A DNA stretch of 6,566 bases, from NCBI GenBank assembly GCA_037968835.1, contig JBBKWG010000227.1, positions 1 through 6,566 on the forward strand, read 5' to 3'. The notes under the pieces were generated by a model. That model was not told the DNA's origin. It was given only the letters and a program-made list of their open reading frames with translations, and made no database searches. This stretch comes from JBBKWG01 sp037968835. Its GTDB lineage: Bacteria; Pseudomonadota; Alphaproteobacteria; Rhodobacterales; Rhodobacteraceae. A program made the position numbers and the translations under genes. Below, one piece after another: positions 1-6,566 of this stretch; position 1 is the first letter of the stretch, and every line of letters starts with the position of its first letter.

Positions 1-690
1 TTCGTCAACACGTCTCTGAAAAAGCAACGCACGGAAAGCCATACCCAGCTTTTGCTGAATGCCTCGTCCGCGATCATGGAAAAGCAGGGCGTCGCGGTGG
101 AACACCTTTACCTCAACGATCACCGCGTGCCGCCGGGTGTCTATCCTGACATGACCGAGCACGGATGGCACAACGACGACTGGCCGAAGCTCTGGGAAAG
201 GGTGAAAGCGTCTGAAATCCTGGTCATCGGCACCCCGATCTGGCTTGGCGAGGAAAGCTCGGTCTGTCGGGTCCTGATCGAGCGGCTTTACGCGATGTCG
301 GGAATGCTCAACGACAAGGGCCAGTCGATCTTTTACGGCAAGGTCGGCGGAACTGTAGTCACCGGCAACGAGGACGGGATCAAGCACGTCGCGATGACCA
401 CCGGATTCGCGCTGTCGCACCTCGGCTACACGATCCCGCCCCAGGCAGACTGCGGCTGGATCGGCGAGGCCGGTCCGGGGCCAAGCTATGGCGACGAGAA
501 GGACGATGGCACGCGCGTCGGTTTCGACAACGAATTCACCCAACGCAACACCACGATCATGACTTGGAACCTGATGCACCTCGCCAGGATGCTGAAGGAT
601 GCCGGCGGCTACCCGAACGAGGGCAACGATCGCAACGCCTGGAAGGCCGGAAGTCGTTTCGGTTTCGAGAATCCTGAGTATCGCTCATGA
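1..690 (+). CDS. Flavodoxin-family / NAD(P)H-dependent FMN reductase-like protein (5' partial)
   Basis: The frame is open from base 1 (FVNTSLKKQRTESHTQ...), so the true start lies before the window and 229 residues are visible. The TTG at 52 is internal: the residues before it already look like the first strand and phosphate-binding loop of a flavodoxin-like fold. TPIWLGEESS (visible residues 78-87) and the later VTGNEDGIKH segment fit the FMN-binding loops of the NADPH-dependent FMN reductase superfamily. Members are cytoplasmic flavoproteins that pass electrons from NAD(P)H to flavin or quinone-like acceptors; the substrate cannot be told from sequence. The C-terminal tail (GGYPNEGNDRNAW...) seems specific to a subgroup. 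The stop overlaps the next start by ATGA, suggesting translational coupling with the EcsC-family gene. Family call is fairly sure; precise function is unknown. Confidence 0.85.
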   Translation, partial: FVNTSLKKQRTESHTQLLLNASSAIMEKQGVAVEHLYLNDHRVPPGVYPDMTEHGWHNDDWPKLWERVKASEILVIGTPIWLGEESSVCRVLIERLYAMSGMLNDKGQSIFYGKVGGTVVTGNEDGIKHVAMTTGFALSHLGYTIPPQADCGWIGEAGPGPSYGDEKDDGTRVGFDNEFTQRNTTIMTWNLMHLARMLKDAGGYPNEGNDRNAWKAGSRFGFENPEYRS

Positions 691-1478
691 GCGAAATCGT
701 GTCGGTCCCCTACATAGATCAGGTTCTGGCACAGCAGGACGAATATCGTGCGTCCGGTCCTTCGGCGTTTCCCCGCGCGGTTCGCTCGCTCGCCAAACCC
801 GTGGGTTTCCTGACCAACCGTCTGATCCCCGCCGAAGTCATTGAGGCCGCCATCCGGGGAGCCGATTGGGCCGCCTCGAATTCGATCCGAAAGACCGCGC
901 TCGACCACGACTTCACCGACCTTCAGTCCTGCGATGACGCTGCCGCCGATGTCCGCCGCTGGTCGCTTGGCTATGCGATTACCGGCGGCGGTGCGGCGGG
1001 TGCGCTTGGTGCACTCGGTCTTGCCATCGACGTGCCGGCGACCATAACGCTCGCGCTCAGATCCGCGCGGCTGACCGGTCTTTGTTACGGTTTCGGGGCG
1101 GGCACTGACGCCGAGCGCATTTACATCCTTGATATTTTGCAACTGGCGGGCGCCAACAGTCGCGCCGAAAAGACCGATGCGATCGCCCGCCTTGCCCGAG
1201 AACGCACCGAATTCGACCGCGAGGGGTGGAAGACCATCGTGCGTCTGAGCGGACAAACCACCGGTTCGGTGACCGCCACACGCCGCGTTGCCGCGACGCT
1301 CGGCGTCAACCTTTCGACGCGCAAGATCGCGCAGCTTGCCCCGATCATCGGTGCTGCCGTCGGCGCGGGCGTCAACGCCGCGTTCCAGAACGACGTGACA
1401 GACGCCGCCCGGTTTGCGTATCGCGCCCGCTGGCTGGAACTGAACGAAGGCATTGTCGAGGGCCACCTGTCCGGGTGA
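687..1478 (+). CDS. EcsC family protein
   Basis: A 263-residue protein that fits the EcsC family, named for a protein encoded with the Bacillus Ecs ABC transporter; its biochemical role is not established. Visible family features are a glycine/alanine-rich hydrophobic stretch around residues 97-112, then DVPATITLALR (115-125), a YGFGAGTDAER segment (134-144), and near the C terminus KIAQLAPIIGAAVGAGVNAA (213-232), followed by QNDV and the closing helix with FAYRARWLEL. The two hydrophobic Gly/Ala-rich stretches may contact membrane, but neither is a clear transmembrane helix. There is no signal peptide. The ATG shares ATGA with the preceding stop and has only a weak upstream purine stretch, so expression by coupling is likely. 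The family call rests on remembered motifs; the link to leucine catabolism is positional only. Confidence 0.85.
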   Translation: MSEIVSVPYIDQVLAQQDEYRASGPSAFPRAVRSLAKPVGFLTNRLIPAEVIEAAIRGADWAASNSIRKTALDHDFTDLQSCDDAAADVRRWSLGYAITGGGAAGALGALGLAIDVPATITLALRSARLTGLCYGFGAGTDAERIYILDILQLAGANSRAEKTDAIARLARERTEFDREGWKTIVRLSGQTTGSVTATRRVAATLGVNLSTRKIAQLAPIIGAAVGAGVNAAFQNDVTDAARFAYRARWLELNEGIVEGHLSG

Positions 1479-1491
1479 TGAAGGGAACTCC

Positions 1492-1986
1492 GTGAAATAC
1501 CTGATACCCATGATCTTTCTGGCGTCACCGGTGACGGCTCAGGAGTTGCCGTTTTCGGCCGATGCAACCCGAGCCTGCCTTGCCGGGCAATCCGAACTGG
1601 CTGGCCGGTTGGCCTGCGTCGGAACGTCCGCAAATCTGTGTATGGAGGCGGTCGGCGGGTACTCGACCGTTGGAATGGGGTTCTGCCTCGGTCAGGAACT
1701 CGACTATTGGGACGACCGGCTGAATATAGCCTATGGCGAGCTAAAAGCCCGCGAAACCGCCGAAGATGCCGAGATGGCGGAGATCGGCGCGACTGTGCCG
1801 AAGAAAGCAACTGCGCTGCGCGACATGCAACGCGCCTGGATCGCCTGGCGCGATGCCGCGTGCGTTTACGAATACAGTCAATGGGGCGGCGGTACCGGCG
1901 GCGGCCCAGCGAACGCATCCTGCCTGATGCACATGACCGCCGAACAGGCGCTGGAACTGGAATCGCGTCTGGAAAACCGGCCATGA
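1492..1986 (+). CDS. Secreted LprI/DUF1311-like cysteine-rich protein
   Basis: A 164-residue protein starting at GTG 1492. This start is preferred over an in-frame one at 1453 because it has a good ribosome binding site (GAAGGGA at 1480-1486, 5 bases upstream), does not overlap the previous gene, and gives a clean short signal peptide, MKYLIPMIFLASPVTAQ, with probable cleavage after TAQ. The mature part has six cysteines (29, 42, 50, 65, 124, 144), fitting disulfides in the periplasm. The C-terminal segment RAWIAWRDAAC (115-124 region), a glycine-rich loop, then ASCLMHMTAEQALEL matches the LprI/DUF1311 domain, whose founding member was described as a lysozyme inhibitor. Inhibition of lysozyme is not shown for most members and is not claimed here. 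The stop overlaps the mccB start by ATGA, so it sits in the operon. Confidence 0.87.
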   Translation: MKYLIPMIFLASPVTAQELPFSADATRACLAGQSELAGRLACVGTSANLCMEAVGGYSTVGMGFCLGQELDYWDDRLNIAYGELKARETAEDAEMAEIGATVPKKATALRDMQRAWIAWRDAACVYEYSQWGGGTGGGPANASCLMHMTAEQALELESRLENRP

Positions 1987-3587
1987 AGCTCACCTCGATG
2001 GTTGCGCCCAACAGCGATGCGTTTCGCGCAAATCAGGCCGCGAATGGCAAACTTCTCGATCGCGCCATCGAAGCCGCCGCCACATCGGCGCTTGGGGGCG
2101 GCGACAAGGCCCGCGACCGTCACGTATCGCGTGGCAAGATGCTTCCGAGGGACCGGGTAGCGGCACTGCTCGACCCCGGCGCGCCTTTCCTTGAAATCGG
2201 TGCCACGGCGGCGCACGGAATGTATGATGGCGCGGCCCCCGCGGCGGGACTGATCGTCGGGATCGGCCGGGTGGCCGGGCACGATGAGATGGTCGTTTGC
2301 AACGATGCCACCGTGAAGGGCGGCACCTATTATCCAATGACGGTCAAGTAGCACCTGCGGGCTCAGGAAATCGCCCTGGAGTGCAATCTGCCGTGCGTCT
2401 ATCTTGTCGATTCCGGCGGCGCGAACCTTCCCAATCAGGACGAGGTGTTTCCAGACCGCGACCACTTCGGACGCATCTTCTACAATCAGGCGCAGATGTC
2501 GGCCAAAGGCATTCCGCAGATCGCGGCGGTGCTTGGCTCGTGCACTGCCGGCGGCGCGTATGTCCCGGCGATGTCGGACGTGACGATTATCGTCAAGAAC
2601 CAGGGCACGATCTTTCTTGCCGGGCCACCGCTGGTAAAGGCCGCGACCGGAGAGGTCGTGACGGCCGAGGATTTGGGAGGCGGCGACGTTCACACGCGCC
2701 TGTCGGGCGTAGCGGATTATCTGGCTGAAGACGACGCGCACGCGCTTGCGCTGGCCCGTCAAGCGGTCGCAAACCTCAATCGCATCCGCCCGCAAACCGT
2801 GGACTGGCAAAGCCCCGAAGATCCCGCCTACGACCCGTCCGAAATGCTGGGAGTTGTGCCGGGCGATCTGCGCACGCCCTACGACATTCGCGAGGTCATC
2901 GCGCGGCTGGTCGATGGATCGCGCTTCGACGAGTTCAAAGCGCGTTTCGGCGAAACGCTGGTGACGGGTTTCGCGCATATCCAGGGCTGCCCGGTCGGTA
3001 TCGTCGCAAACAACGGGGTGCTGTTCGCGGAATCCGCCGAAAAGGGTGCGCATTTCGTCGAACTCTGCTCGCAGCGGCGCATCCCGCTGGTATTCCTGCA
3101 AAACATCACCGGTTTCATGGTCGGTCGAAAGTACGAGAACGCGGGGATTGCGCGGGCCGGTGCCAAGATGGTGACGGCTGTGGCGACGACGGCGGTTCCC
3201 AAGATTACAATGATCGTCGGCGGATCGTTCGGAGCGGGAAACTATGGCATGGCAGGTCGCGCCTATGGCCCTCGGTTTCTCTGGACTTGGCCGAGCAGTC
3301 GAATTTCGGTGATGGGTGGCGAACAGGCGGCTGGCGTTCTAGCGACCGTGCGGCGCGAGGGCATAGAACGCTCCGGCGGCACCTGGACGCCCGAGGAGGA
3401 GGCCGCTTTCAAGGCCCCGACGCTCGAGATGTTTGACCGCCAGTCCGACCCGCTCTATGCATCGGCCCGGCTTTGGGATGATGGCATCGTCGATCCAAGA
3501 AAAGCGCGCGACGTGCTGAGCCTGTCTTTGAACGCCGCGCTCAACGCTGCGATCAGCGAGACACGCTTCGGCGTATTCAGGATGTGA
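1983..3587 (+). pseudogene. mccB: Methylcrotonoyl-CoA carboxylase beta subunit, interrupted by in-frame TAG
   Basis: Carboxyltransferase subunit of MCC, which moves carboxyl from carboxybiotin to 3-methylcrotonyl-CoA in leucine degradation (cytoplasm). Reading through one TAG (2349-2351, codon 123), the frame gives 534 sense or interrupted positions, the normal family length. The start MKLTS, the DATVKGGTYYPMTVK segment just before the stop, SGGANLPNQDEVFPDRDHFG after it, SCTAGGAYVPAMSD (about 186-199), LQNITGFMVG, GGSFGAGNYGM (413-423) and ISVMGGEQAA are typical of MccB rather than propionyl- or acetyl-CoA carboxylases. A GGAAAA site lies 6 bases before the ATG. As written, translation yields a 122-residue fragment; reinitiation at GTG 2445 (AGGA at 2437-2440) or ATG 2496 would give a C-terminal fragment lacking the first ~150 residues. 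No frameshift is seen, so the lesion is a recent point mutation or a base error. Confidence 0.9.
2349..2351 (+). other. mccB: In-frame TAG nonsense codon in mccB
   Basis: The codons run ATG ACG GTC AAG TAG CAC CTG CGG. MccB homologues carry a second lysine here (TVKKHLRAQE), so one A-to-T change, AAG to TAG, explains the stop. Sequence on both sides stays in the same frame and keeps conserved MccB residues. Confidence 0.9.
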
Positions 3588-3594
3588 GGCGGAC

Positions 3595-4311
3595 ATGGTG
3601 CGGGGGCGCATAAAGGAAGTATACCCGGTCCGGGGAGATGGCACGGCGCTTTATGTCGATGACTGGGGTGGTGCCGTTGCGATGCCAGCCGATGTCACGG
3701 TTGCCGGTCAAACGTTTCGTTTATCCGGGTTCGATTATCCCAGCACGGGAGAGAACATCGCGGCGGCAACGGTCGGCGACCCGCCGCGCGAGATGGTGCT
3801 TCATGTCGAGGGTCTGGATGCAAACTCGGCTTCGGGCTGGATCGGTGAGGATGTCTTGGTGTGCACGCGGGCGGATCAAGCGGCGGCGCAGGAAAGCGAG
3901 AACATGGACATCGAACTGCTGAAGGTGCGTTATCCGAACGCCGCCGCTTTCAAATTCGGTGACAACCGCGCTTTGTGCGACGACCTGCTGCGCCTTGTGC
4001 GGGACGGACACAAGACGGCGACCTGCGGCGCGCTACGCGTCTACGAGGCTGACGGCGAAGTCATGCCCGAACCCGGCCGACGCGACATCGGGCTCGACTG
4101 GGACGGTCGCCCGGCACTGGTAATCGAAACCATCGAAGTGACGCTTCGGCGCTTTTGCGATGTCAGCGAGTCCTTTGCGTTGGCCGAGGGTGAGGATGAA
4201 ACCCTTGAAGGCTGGCGGGCGGGCCATCGCCGGTATTTCGAGCGTAACGGCGGCTGGGACGCCGAGATGATGCTGGTCTGCGAACGTTTCCGCGTGGTGG
4301 AAGTCCTGTGA
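3595..4311 (+). CDS. ASCH-domain protein with an extra N-terminal region
   Basis: A 238-residue protein with two parts. Residues from about 104 on are an ASCH domain: the GxKxxT motif appears as GHKTAT (138-143), followed by MPEPGRRDIGLDWDG, an ALVIETIEV strand, and the ending RRYFERNGGWDAEMMLVCER. ASCH domains have a PUA-like fold and are thought to bind RNA or modified nucleosides; the ligand here is unknown. Residues 1-90 are beta-rich (RGRIKEVYPVRGDG...; MVLHVEGLDANSASGWIGED) and loosely recall the second, beta-barrel domain of EF-Tu-like proteins; this is only an impression. ATG 3595 has GAGG at 3586-3589. An internal ATG at 3904, preceded by AGGAAAGCGAG, would give a stand-alone ASCH protein of 135 residues, close to the usual size, so a second start or a fused gene is possible. 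It sits 7 bases after mccB and before the mccA-like gene. Confidence 0.8.
   Translation: MVRGRIKEVYPVRGDGTALYVDDWGGAVAMPADVTVAGQTFRLSGFDYPSTGENIAAATVGDPPREMVLHVEGLDANSASGWIGEDVLVCTRADQAAAQESENMDIELLKVRYPNAAAFKFGDNRALCDDLLRLVRDGHKTATCGALRVYEADGEVMPEPGRRDIGLDWDGRPALVIETIEVTLRRFCDVSESFALAEGEDETLEGWRAGHRRYFERNGGWDAEMMLVCERFRVVEVL
3891..3906 (+). promoter_or_regulatory. Possible internal translation start for the ASCH domain
   Basis: GGAAAGCGAG (with a preceding A at 3890) lies just upstream of ATG 3904, which begins MDIELLKVRYPNA, exactly where stand-alone ASCH proteins tend to begin. The purine run is spaced reasonably for ribosome binding. Whether it is used is not shown. Confidence 0.4.
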
Positions 4312-4350
4312 GGATGGTTTGGAATGCCCTTCGCAGTTCAAAGAACCTGA

Positions 4351-4370
4351 TTTCGGCGACCACACCGAAA
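4351..4370 (+). repeat. Short inverted repeat before the mccA-like start
   Basis: TTTCGG (4351-4356) and CCGAAA (4365-4370) form a perfect 6-bp inverted repeat with an 8-base loop, in the 66-base gap between the ASCH gene and ATG 4378. It could be a small RNA hairpin or an operator half-site pair, but no T-run follows, so it is not a standard terminator. A repeat this short may arise by chance. Confidence 0.3.
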
Positions 4371-4377
4371 GCCGCAG

Positions 4378-6147
4378 ATGTTCGATAAGCTCCTTGTCGC
4401 CAACCGGGGCGAGATCGCCTGCCGCGTGATCGAAACGGCGCGGAAAATCGGCCTCGCGACCGTTGCGGTCTATTCCGATGCCGACGCCAGGTCACGCCAT
4501 GTCGAACTGGCTGACGAAGCCGTGTGGATCGGTCCGTCTGCACCTTCGGAAAGTTACCTGAAAGGCGACGTCATCATTACAGCCGCGCTCGAAACCGGCG
4601 CAGGCGCGATCCATCCCGGCTATGGCTTTCTGTCCGAAAACCCGGACTTCGTTGAATCCGTCGAAGCGGCGGGGTTGGTTTTCGTCGGCCCCTCCGCCTC
4701 TGCGATCCGCGCGATGGGTCTGAAAGACGCCGCCAAGTCGCTGATGAGCGAGGCAGGCGTTCCCGTGGTGCCGGGCTATCAGGGCAAGGATCAGGAACCC
4801 GGACGTCTTGAGGTCGAAGCCGACACCATCGGTTATCCGGTCCTGATAAAGGCCGTCGCCGGGGGCGGGGGCAAGGGTATGCGCCGGGTCGAGCGTCCTG
4901 AGGAATTCATCGATGCGCTGGAAAGTGCCAAGGCCGAAGCCCGCACAGCGTTTGGCAACGATTCAGTTCTGATCGAGAAGTACGTCGAGAAGCCACGCCA
5001 CATCGAAGTGCAGATCTTTGGCGACGGCAAGCGAGCTGTTCATCTTTTCGAGCGCGACTGCTCGCTTCAGCGCCGCCACCAGAAGCTGGTCGAAGAGGCG
5101 CCCGCACCCTTCCTCACCGAGGACCAGGTGAGCCGCCTCTACGAGTCGTCGAAGGCGATCCTGCGCGAGGCGGAGTACGTCGGCGCCGGCACGTGCGAGT
5201 TCCTGGTGGCCAAGGACGGCACGATCTCGTTCCTCGAGGTCAACACCCGCCTCCAGGTGGAGCACTGCGTCTCCGAGGAGGTCACCGGCATCGACCTGGT
5301 GCGCGAGATGTTCCGCATCGCCGCCGGCGAGGAACTCGGCTACGGCGACCCCGAGGTGCGTGGGCACTCGATCGAGTTCCGCATCAACGCCGAGGACGGC
5401 GGCGCCAACTTCATGCCCGCCCCCGGCACTCTGTCGGCCTGGAGCCCGCCCAGCGGCCCCGGCGTACGCCTCGACGGCGGCTACGAGAACGGCGAGACCA
5501 TCCCAGGCTCGTTCGACTCCCTCATCGCCAAACTCATCGTCACCGGCCGCGACCGCACCCAGGCGCTGGAGCGCTCGCGCCGTGCCCTCGACGAGTTCGT
5601 GGTCGACGGCATGCCCACCGTCATCCCGTTCCACCGCACCGTCGTGCGTGACCCGGCCTACGTCGGTGCGTCGACGCCGAGCGGCGAGGGTGAGTTCACC
5701 GTCTACACGACCTGGATCGAGACCGACTTCGACAACCAGATCGTGCCCTTCGCCGGCGACTCCGCCGCGGCCGAGGAGGCCGGCGAGCGCCAGACCGTGG
5801 TTGTCGAGGTCGGCGGCAAGCGTGTCGAGGTCATCATCCCCGCAGGCCTGGGCGGACTGTCGTCCGGCGGCGCTGGTGCGGCCAAGAAGCCGAAGCGTGC
5901 GGGCGGCAAGAAGGCCGGCGCCAAGGCGTCCGGCGACTCCGTGACCAGCCCCATGCAGGGCACCATCGTCAAGGTCACTGTCGAGGAGGGCCAGGAGGTC
6001 GCCGAGGGCGACACCGTGGTCGTCATCGAGGCGATGAAGATGGAGCAGCCCCTCAAGGCCCACAAGGCCGGGACCGTGACCGGTCTGGCCGCCGAGGTCG
6101 GCGCGACGGTGACCAGTGGCGCAGTCATCTGCGAGCTCAAGGACTGA
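4378..6147 (+). CDS. Acyl-CoA carboxylase biotin carboxylase/BCCP subunit, hybrid of MccA-like and AccA3-like halves
   Basis: A 589-residue protein with a biotin carboxylase domain (about 1-450) and a C-terminal biotinyl carrier domain (about 520-589). It would use ATP and bicarbonate to carboxylate biotin on Lys554 in the EAMKMEQ motif. Visible motifs: start MFDKLLVANRGEIACRVIE, IHPGYGFLSEN, ATP-grasp loop GGGGKGMR (162-169), EKYVEKPRHIEVQIFGDG, RDCSLQRRHQK, and FLEVNTRLQVEH with catalytic Glu, Asn and Arg. Residues 1 to ~230 fit alphaproteobacterial MCC alpha and belong with mccB upstream. The rest (KLVEEAPAPFLTEDQ onward, HCVSEEVTGIDLVREMFRIA, TTWIETDFDNQIVPF, a Lys/Ala/Gly linker) fits actinobacterial AccA3, which also explains a length of 589 rather than the ~650 usual for MccA. 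Wobble use changes abruptly at the join. The domain call is certain; that this exact protein exists in one cell is doubtful. Confidence 0.9.
   Translation: MFDKLLVANRGEIACRVIETARKIGLATVAVYSDADARSRHVELADEAVWIGPSAPSESYLKGDVIITAALETGAGAIHPGYGFLSENPDFVESVEAAGLVFVGPSASAIRAMGLKDAAKSLMSEAGVPVVPGYQGKDQEPGRLEVEADTIGYPVLIKAVAGGGGKGMRRVERPEEFIDALESAKAEARTAFGNDSVLIEKYVEKPRHIEVQIFGDGKRAVHLFERDCSLQRRHQKLVEEAPAPFLTEDQVSRLYESSKAILREAEYVGAGTCEFLVAKDGTISFLEVNTRLQVEHCVSEEVTGIDLVREMFRIAAGEELGYGDPEVRGHSIEFRINAEDGGANFMPAPGTLSAWSPPSGPGVRLDGGYENGETIPGSFDSLIAKLIVTGRDRTQALERSRRALDEFVVDGMPTVIPFHRTVVRDPAYVGASTPSGEGEFTVYTTWIETDFDNQIVPFAGDSAAAEEAGERQTVVVEVGGKRVEVIIPAGLGGLSSGGAGAAKKPKRAGGKKAGAKASGDSVTSPMQGTIVKVTVEEGQEVAEGDTVVVIEAMKMEQPLKAHKAGTVTGLAAEVGATVTSGAVICELKD
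5065..5110. other. Join between alphaproteobacterial-like and actinobacterial-like sequence
   Basis: In the 69 codons at 4861-5067, 22 end in A or T; in the 69 codons at 5110-5316, none do. The change falls in the conserved CSLQRRHQK-LVEEAPAP region, where residues shift from an MccA pattern to the LVEEAPAPFLT form of actinobacterial AccA3. Reading frame is preserved. The likely exchange point is the CAG CGC CGC CAC CAG AAG run (5068-5085), which could be identical in both parents. Confidence 0.85.
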
Positions 6148-6566
6148 CCGCAGCCACCGCGCTGATCGCGGCGGCACGACCCAGCTCGTGCTCGCCGGGG
6201 TCATCACGGCGGTGGTCGGGTTCACGTCCTCCTTCGCGGTCGTCCTCACCGGGCTGAGCGCCGTCGGAGCCGACCCCGGAGAGGCCGCCTCCGGCCTGCT
6301 GGTCCTGTCCTTGACGATGGGGCTGGGCTCGATCGTCTTCTCCTGGCGCACCCGACTGCCGGTGACCATGGCCTGGTCGACGCCCGGGGCGGCGCTGCTG
6401 GCGGGCGCAACGTTGCCGGACGGCGGGTACGCCGACGCGGTGGGAGCCTTCGTCCTGACCGGCGTGCTGCTCGCGCTGACCGGGTTGGTGCGGCCGGTGG
6501 GCGCCTGGGTGTCCAGGATCCCGACCGCCCTCGCCAACGCGATGCTGGCCGGGGTGCTGCTCGGGC
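6116..6566 (+). CDS. benE: BenE-family benzoate/H+ symporter (3' partial)
   Basis: A membrane transporter gene that runs off the window end; 150 codons are visible. BenE proteins import benzoate with protons across the inner membrane. Family signatures are LAGVITAVVGFTSSFAVVLT in the first membrane helix, a second helix LLVLSLTMGLGSIVFSW, the hallmark MAWSTPGAALLAG, a further helix AVGAFVLTGVLLALTGLV, and IPTALANAMLAGVLLG. The frame opens after a TGA at 6110-6112; the first candidate start is GTG 6116, which overlaps the preceding gene by 32 bases and gives a polar leader of about 24 residues before helix 1. GTG 6188 is the alternative and would start right at the helix; neither has a good ribosome binding site. 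G/C-only wobble matches the downstream half of the preceding gene, so both come from the actinobacterial-like source. Confidence 0.85.
   Translation, partial: MAQSSASSRTDRSHRADRGGTTQLVLAGVITAVVGFTSSFAVVLTGLSAVGADPGEAASGLLVLSLTMGLGSIVFSWRTRLPVTMAWSTPGAALLAGATLPDGGYADAVGAFVLTGVLLALTGLVRPVGAWVSRIPTALANAMLAGVLLG

Noticed and set aside
52..54. TTG as start of the first gene
   Set aside because: The frame is open to base 1 and the residues before the TTG look like the conserved N-terminal flavodoxin loop, so the gene is truncated by the window.
609..1511. Minus-strand open frame opposite the EcsC-family gene
   Set aside because: The plus-strand frame has clear family motifs; the antisense product is Arg/Gly-rich and unlike a real protein.
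1878..3101. Long open frame on the minus strand (407 codons)
   Set aside because: Antisense to the conserved mccB sequence; translated product shows no recognisable domain.
4351..4370. Rho-independent terminator before the mccA-like gene
   Set aside because: The stem is only 6 bp and no T-tract follows it.
4314..4388. 24-codon open frame (MVWNALRSS...) overlapping the mccA-like start
   Set aside because: Too short, no ribosome binding site at usable spacing, and no recognisable peptide; could be chance.
4378..6147. A genuine new class of hybrid acyl-CoA carboxylase subunit
   Set aside because: The abrupt wobble change and the shift of the neighbouring gene to the same foreign style fit a chimeric contig better than evolved fusion.
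4963..6537. Long open frame on the minus strand (524 codons)
   Set aside because: It lies opposite strongly conserved biotin carboxylase and BCCP motifs; long antisense frames are expected in DNA with almost only G/C wobble bases, and its protein is low-complexity with no family motif.

Overview
The window reads as two different genomes joined inside one gene. Positions 1 to about 5070 look alphaproteobacterial, most like Rhodobacterales judging by the methylcrotonoyl-CoA carboxylase (MCC) sequences. Wobble positions there are mixed, genes overlap by ATGA, and real stops are TGA. From about 5110 to the end the sequence looks like a high-GC actinobacterium: third codon positions are almost only G or C, and the proteins are of AccA3 and BenE type.

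Layout, all on the + strand: a 5'-truncated flavodoxin/NADPH-dependent FMN reductase-like protein (1-690); an EcsC-family protein (687-1478); a small secreted LprI/DUF1311-like cysteine-rich protein (1492-1986); the MCC beta subunit gene mccB, interrupted by one in-frame TAG (1983-3587); an ASCH-domain protein with an extra N-terminal region (3595-4311); a biotin-carboxylase/biotin-carrier subunit whose first ~230 residues are MCC-alpha-like and whose remainder is actinobacterial AccA3-like (4378-6147); and the 5' part of a BenE-type benzoate transporter gene (6116-6566).

MccB and MccA together would carboxylate 3-methylcrotonyl-CoA in leucine breakdown, and the alphaproteobacterial part looks like a slice of that operon with accessory genes placed before and between the two subunits. 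As written, the module is doubly damaged: a nonsense codon in mccB and a hybrid mccA. The hybrid joins in a strongly conserved biotin-carboxylase stretch, and taxonomic signal changes for everything after it. The simplest reading is a chimeric assembly (for example a metagenomic contig) rather than a natural fusion. I see no RNA gene, CRISPR array, transposase or integrase, and no convincing new biological system.
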